In this document: piece after piece, positions 61,653 to 64,000 of the stretch | Layout of the letters: every line of letters begins with the position of its first letter | How positions within the stretch are numbered: the stretch's first letter is position 1 | Assembly (NCBI RefSeq): GCF_030317145.1 | Contig: NZ_JASZYE010000003.1 | Location: 372,001 to 436,000, forward strand | Direction: 5' to 3' | Length of the DNA stretch: 64,000 bases | Origin: Variovorax flavidus | GTDB taxonomy: Bacteria > Pseudomonadota > Gammaproteobacteria > Burkholderiales > Burkholderiaceae_C | Translations under genes and position numbers: made by a program | Notes under the pieces: generated by a model | The model's input: only the letters and a program-made list of their open reading frames with translations | Database searches by the model: none | What the model was told of the DNA's origin: nothing

Positions 61653-63170
61653 ATGCCTTACATGCCTGCTTTCATTGCGCCAGCCCGCTTTACCGATCCC
61701 GACGCTGCCCTGGAGCAGGTCCGACTCATCTACAACGGTGGTTTGCAGCACCTTCGCGAGGCCATGCAGCGATTCGTGGCGGGGGAAAGCCTGCCGGGGC
61801 GCGTGCGGGCCTGCTACCCCTTCGTGCGGGTGCACACGCACACCGTCTCGCGGAACACGCCGGTCGCCAACGCCGGGCTGAGCTACGGCTTCGTGTCGGG
61901 GCCTGGGCGCTACGAGACGACGCTGACGCGGCCGGACCTCTTCCTGCGCTACTACCGCGAGCAGTTCAGGCTGCTGCTGGAGAACCACCGCGTCGAGCTG
62001 GAGATCGGCACCAGCACGCAGCCGATCCCGATCCACTTCTCCTTCGCCGAGAACGATCACATCGAAGGCACGATGTCCGCCGAGCGCCGCGCGCTGATGC
62101 GCGACGTGTTCGACCTGCCCGACCTCGGCGCGATGGACGACGGCATCGCCAACGGCACCTTCGAAGCCAAGCCCGGCGAGGCGCAGCCGCTGTCGCTCTT
62201 CACCGCGGCGCGGGTCGACTACTCGCTGCATCGCCTGCGCCACTACAGCGGCACGGCGCCCGAGTGGTTCCAGAACTTCGTGCTGTTCACCAACTACCAG
62301 TTCTACATCGACGAATTCGTGCGGCTCGGCCACGAGGCCATGACCGACGAGAACAGCGAATACATCGCCTTCATCGAGCCCGGCAACGTCGTCACCCGCC
62401 GGCGCGGGCTGGCCCCGGGTTCGAGCGAGCTGTACGGCGAGCTGCTCGACGGCTCGCAGGGCACGCCGCCGGCGCGACTGCCGCAGATGCCGGCGTACCA
62501 CCTGGTGCGCGAGGACTGCACGGGCATCACGATGGTCAACATCGGCGTCGGTCCGGCGAATGCGAAGACCATCACCGATCACGTCGCCGTGCTGCGGCCG
62601 CACGCGTGGATGATGCTCGGCCACTGCGCCGGCCTGCGGCAAGGGCAGCAGCTCGGCGACTATGTGCTGGCGCATGCCTATGTGCGCGAGGACCACGTGC
62701 TCGACGAGGAGCTTCCGCTGTGGGTGCCGATCCCGGCGCTGTCCGAAATCCAGCTCGCGCTCGAAAAGGCGGTGGCCGAAGTCACCGGCACCCAGGGCAC
62801 CGAACTCAAGAAGATCATGCGCACGGGCACGGTTGCCAGCACCGACAACCGCAACTGGGAACTGCTGCCCGGCAACCAGCCGCAGCGCCGCTTCAGCCAG
62901 AGCCGCGCCGTGGCGCTCGACATGGAAAGCGCGACCATCGCTGCCAACGGCTTCCGCTTCCGCGTGCCCTACGGCACCTTGCTGTGCGTGAGCGACAAGC
63001 CGCTGCACGGCGAGATCAAGCTGCCTGGCATGGCCAACCAGTTCTATCGGGAGCGCGTCGAGCAGCACCTGCGCATCGGCATGGCCGCGATCGACATCCT
63101 GCGGCAGGAAGGCTCCAGCCGCCTCCACAGCCGCAAGCTCCGGAGCTTTGCCGAAGTCGCGTTCCAGTAG
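61653..63170 (+). CDS. amn: AMP nucleosidase
   Basis: Hydrolyses AMP to adenine and ribose 5-phosphate, tuning adenylate pools. 505 residues. The N-terminal AMN domain has DPDAALEQVRLIYNGGLQHLREAMQRF, SRNTPVANAGLSYGFVSGPGRYETTLTRPDLF and PIPIHFSF. The C-terminal phosphorylase-like domain has ITMVNIGVGPANAKTITDHVAVLRPHAWMMLGHCAGLR and VALDMESATIAANGFRFRVPYGTLLCVSDKPLHGE, where DMES is the nucleoside-binding signature. Start at ATG 61653; ATG 61662 is three codons in. Confidence 0.93.
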   Translation: MPYMPAFIAPARFTDPDAALEQVRLIYNGGLQHLREAMQRFVAGESLPGRVRACYPFVRVHTHTVSRNTPVANAGLSYGFVSGPGRYETTLTRPDLFLRYYREQFRLLLENHRVELEIGTSTQPIPIHFSFAENDHIEGTMSAERRALMRDVFDLPDLGAMDDGIANGTFEAKPGEAQPLSLFTAARVDYSLHRLRHYSGTAPEWFQNFVLFTNYQFYIDEFVRLGHEAMTDENSEYIAFIEPGNVVTRRRGLAPGSSELYGELLDGSQGTPPARLPQMPAYHLVREDCTGITMVNIGVGPANAKTITDHVAVLRPHAWMMLGHCAGLRQGQQLGDYVLAHAYVREDHVLDEELPLWVPIPALSEIQLALEKAVAEVTGTQGTELKKIMRTGTVASTDNRNWELLPGNQPQRRFSQSRAVALDMESATIAANGFRFRVPYGTLLCVSDKPLHGEIKLPGMANQFYRERVEQHLRIGMAAIDILRQEGSSRLHSRKLRSFAEVAFQ

Positions 63171-63172
63171 GT

Positions 63173-63262
63173 CGCCCCCAGGCTTGCCCACTTCGTGTGG
63201 CCGCCCACCCCCTCTCCGGGTGCAACCCCGACGGACCGGCTGAGCCGGATCCGTGGGGTTTC
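63173..63262 (+). repeat. dispersed intergenic palindromic repeat, copy 7
   Basis: Full-length copy between the convergent amn and ArsR-type genes: CCCCCAGGCTTGCCCACTTC, CACCCCCTCTCCGGGTGCA, ACCGGCTGAGCCGGATCC. It begins two bases after the amn stop. Confidence 0.85.
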
Positions 63263-63282
63263 CAGGTTCGGGCTGCGTGCTT

Positions 63283-63969
63283 TCAGGGGGTGAAGAGTTC
63301 CGGCAGTTCGCGGTGGGCCTTGGGCGTCAAGGCGAGTGCGCGGCCGTCCAGGTCCTGGCGGACCCAGCCGCGGCGCAGGGACAGTTGCAGCCACGCGGCG
63401 CCGAGTGCACCGCCCAGATGGGGACGCCGCTCGCTCCAGTCCAGGCAGGCGCAGGCAAAGCGACGGCGGGTGTTGCGCGCATCCTCGACGTCGATGCCCA
63501 GGCTTTCGAGCGCGACGGCGCCCTCGGGCGTCAGGTCATAGTCGCCCTCCGCAACCTCTTGCAGCCAGCCTTGCGCATGCAGGCGATCGTGCAGCGCGAC
63601 ACCCGCCGTTCCGGCCATATGGTCGTAGCAGGTGCGCGCGCTGCGCAGGCGGCTCGGCGTGGTCGGGCGGAACTCGTTGCGCGGGGCGCCGGCGATCACC
63701 AGCAGGCCTTCGAGCGCGGCGGCGACCTCGCTCCCGGTGAGGCGGAAGTAGCGATGCTTGCCCTGCGCGACCGACTCGACGAGCCGCTGTTCCTTGAGCC
63801 GCGCCAGATGCGCGCTGGCCGTCGAGGCCGCGACCTCGGCCACCGCGGCCAGTTCCGTCGCGGTGCGGGCATGGCCATCGAGCAGGCAGCACAGCATGCG
63901 GGCACGCGCAGGTTCGGCGATGGCGCCGGCCAGGCGCGCGAGGTGGGTGTCGGCGGTGGATGCATCCAT
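63283..63969 (-). CDS. ArsR-type winged-helix transcriptional regulator
   Basis: 228 residues. The N-terminal ~90 residues are an ArsR/SmtB-like winged helix: LARLAGAIAEPARARMLCCLLDGHARTATELAAVAEVAASTASAHLARLKEQRLVESVAQGKHRYFRLT. A C-terminal ~130-residue region contains RSARTCYDHMAGTAGVALHDRLHAQGWL and RRFACACLDWSERRPHLGGALGAAWLQLSLRRGWV, seen in a larger ArsR subgroup. Cys residues in ARTCYDHMAG and RFACACLDWSE could sense metals or oxidants, but no canonical ArsR metal site is evident. Its targets probably lie beyond the right edge or at its own promoter. Confidence 0.87.
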   Translation of the reverse strand: MDASTADTHLARLAGAIAEPARARMLCCLLDGHARTATELAAVAEVAASTASAHLARLKEQRLVESVAQGKHRYFRLTGSEVAAALEGLLVIAGAPRNEFRPTTPSRLRSARTCYDHMAGTAGVALHDRLHAQGWLQEVAEGDYDLTPEGAVALESLGIDVEDARNTRRRFACACLDWSERRPHLGGALGAAWLQLSLRRGWVRQDLDGRALALTPKAHRELPELFTP

Positions 63970-64000
63970 ATTTCGATCGTAAGCGAAGTGTGTGTGTTCG

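Overview
The window is a high-GC, densely coded bacterial chromosome segment. Gene content and order (complete dcw cell-wall/division cluster, hslVU, argE-dapF-xerC block, Cys-poor DksA, DctPQM transporter, PHB depolymerase) together with the protein sequences point to a betaproteobacterium of the Comamonadaceae, most likely Variovorax or a close relative. That placement is inference from gene style; no rRNA is present. I see no tRNA, rRNA, CRISPR array, prophage or insertion sequence, and no gene-free stretch longer than 300 bases.

Layout. 1-2917: a truncated TlpA-like thioredoxin gene and a conserved hypothetical (minus), divergent from mpl and a DUF985 cupin (plus). 2936-6952 (minus): rodA, tldD and aroG. 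Between tldD and aroG lies a textbook transcription attenuator with a leader peptide rich in Phe, Tyr and Trp. 7048-14656 (plus): YqiA-like esterase, RNase II-type nuclease, TonB-like protein, aroE, mtgA, a PlsC-like acyltransferase, a CdsA-like protein and ruvC. 14653-33432 (minus): the full dcw cluster in the order mraZ-rsmH-ftsL-ftsI-murE-murF-mraY-murD-ftsW-murG-murC-ddl-ftsQ-ftsA-ftsZ-lpxC, ending with a small membrane protein. Most junctions overlap by 1-4 bases, and a candidate promoter with 10-bp-spaced MraZ-box repeats lies upstream.

33693-46565 (minus): hslV-hslU, a STAS-like protein, a DksA with a histone-H1-like N-terminal extension, a COG0523 (CobW-type) metal GTPase, then the block argE-DUF445-dapF-DUF484-YdcF-xerC-rlmI. 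46655-50248 (plus): glpQ-like lipoprotein, M20 amidohydrolase, DUF2817 peptidase. 50255-51028 (minus): coaX. 51144-51605 (plus): BON-LysM protein. 51721-52185 (minus): rhodanese. 52365-56173 (plus): a TRAP transporter with a terminator between dctP and dctQ and a greatly enlarged DctM. 56236-63170 (plus): ribbon-helix-helix regulator with a symmetric operator, PHB depolymerase-family esterase, FecR-like Gln-rich protein, glutathione reductase and AMP nucleosidase. 63283-63969 (minus): an ArsR-type regulator.

Two features cut across the map. A palindromic intergenic repeat of about 60-95 bp occurs in seven places. Several housekeeping proteins (PlsC-like, MurD, DctM, DksA) carry long Pro/Ala/Glu/Lys-rich insertions or extensions absent from the usual family members. 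The most interesting non-coding element is the aroG attenuator. It has all four pairing segments, and a possible extended -10 promoter would make the leader ORF nearly leaderless.
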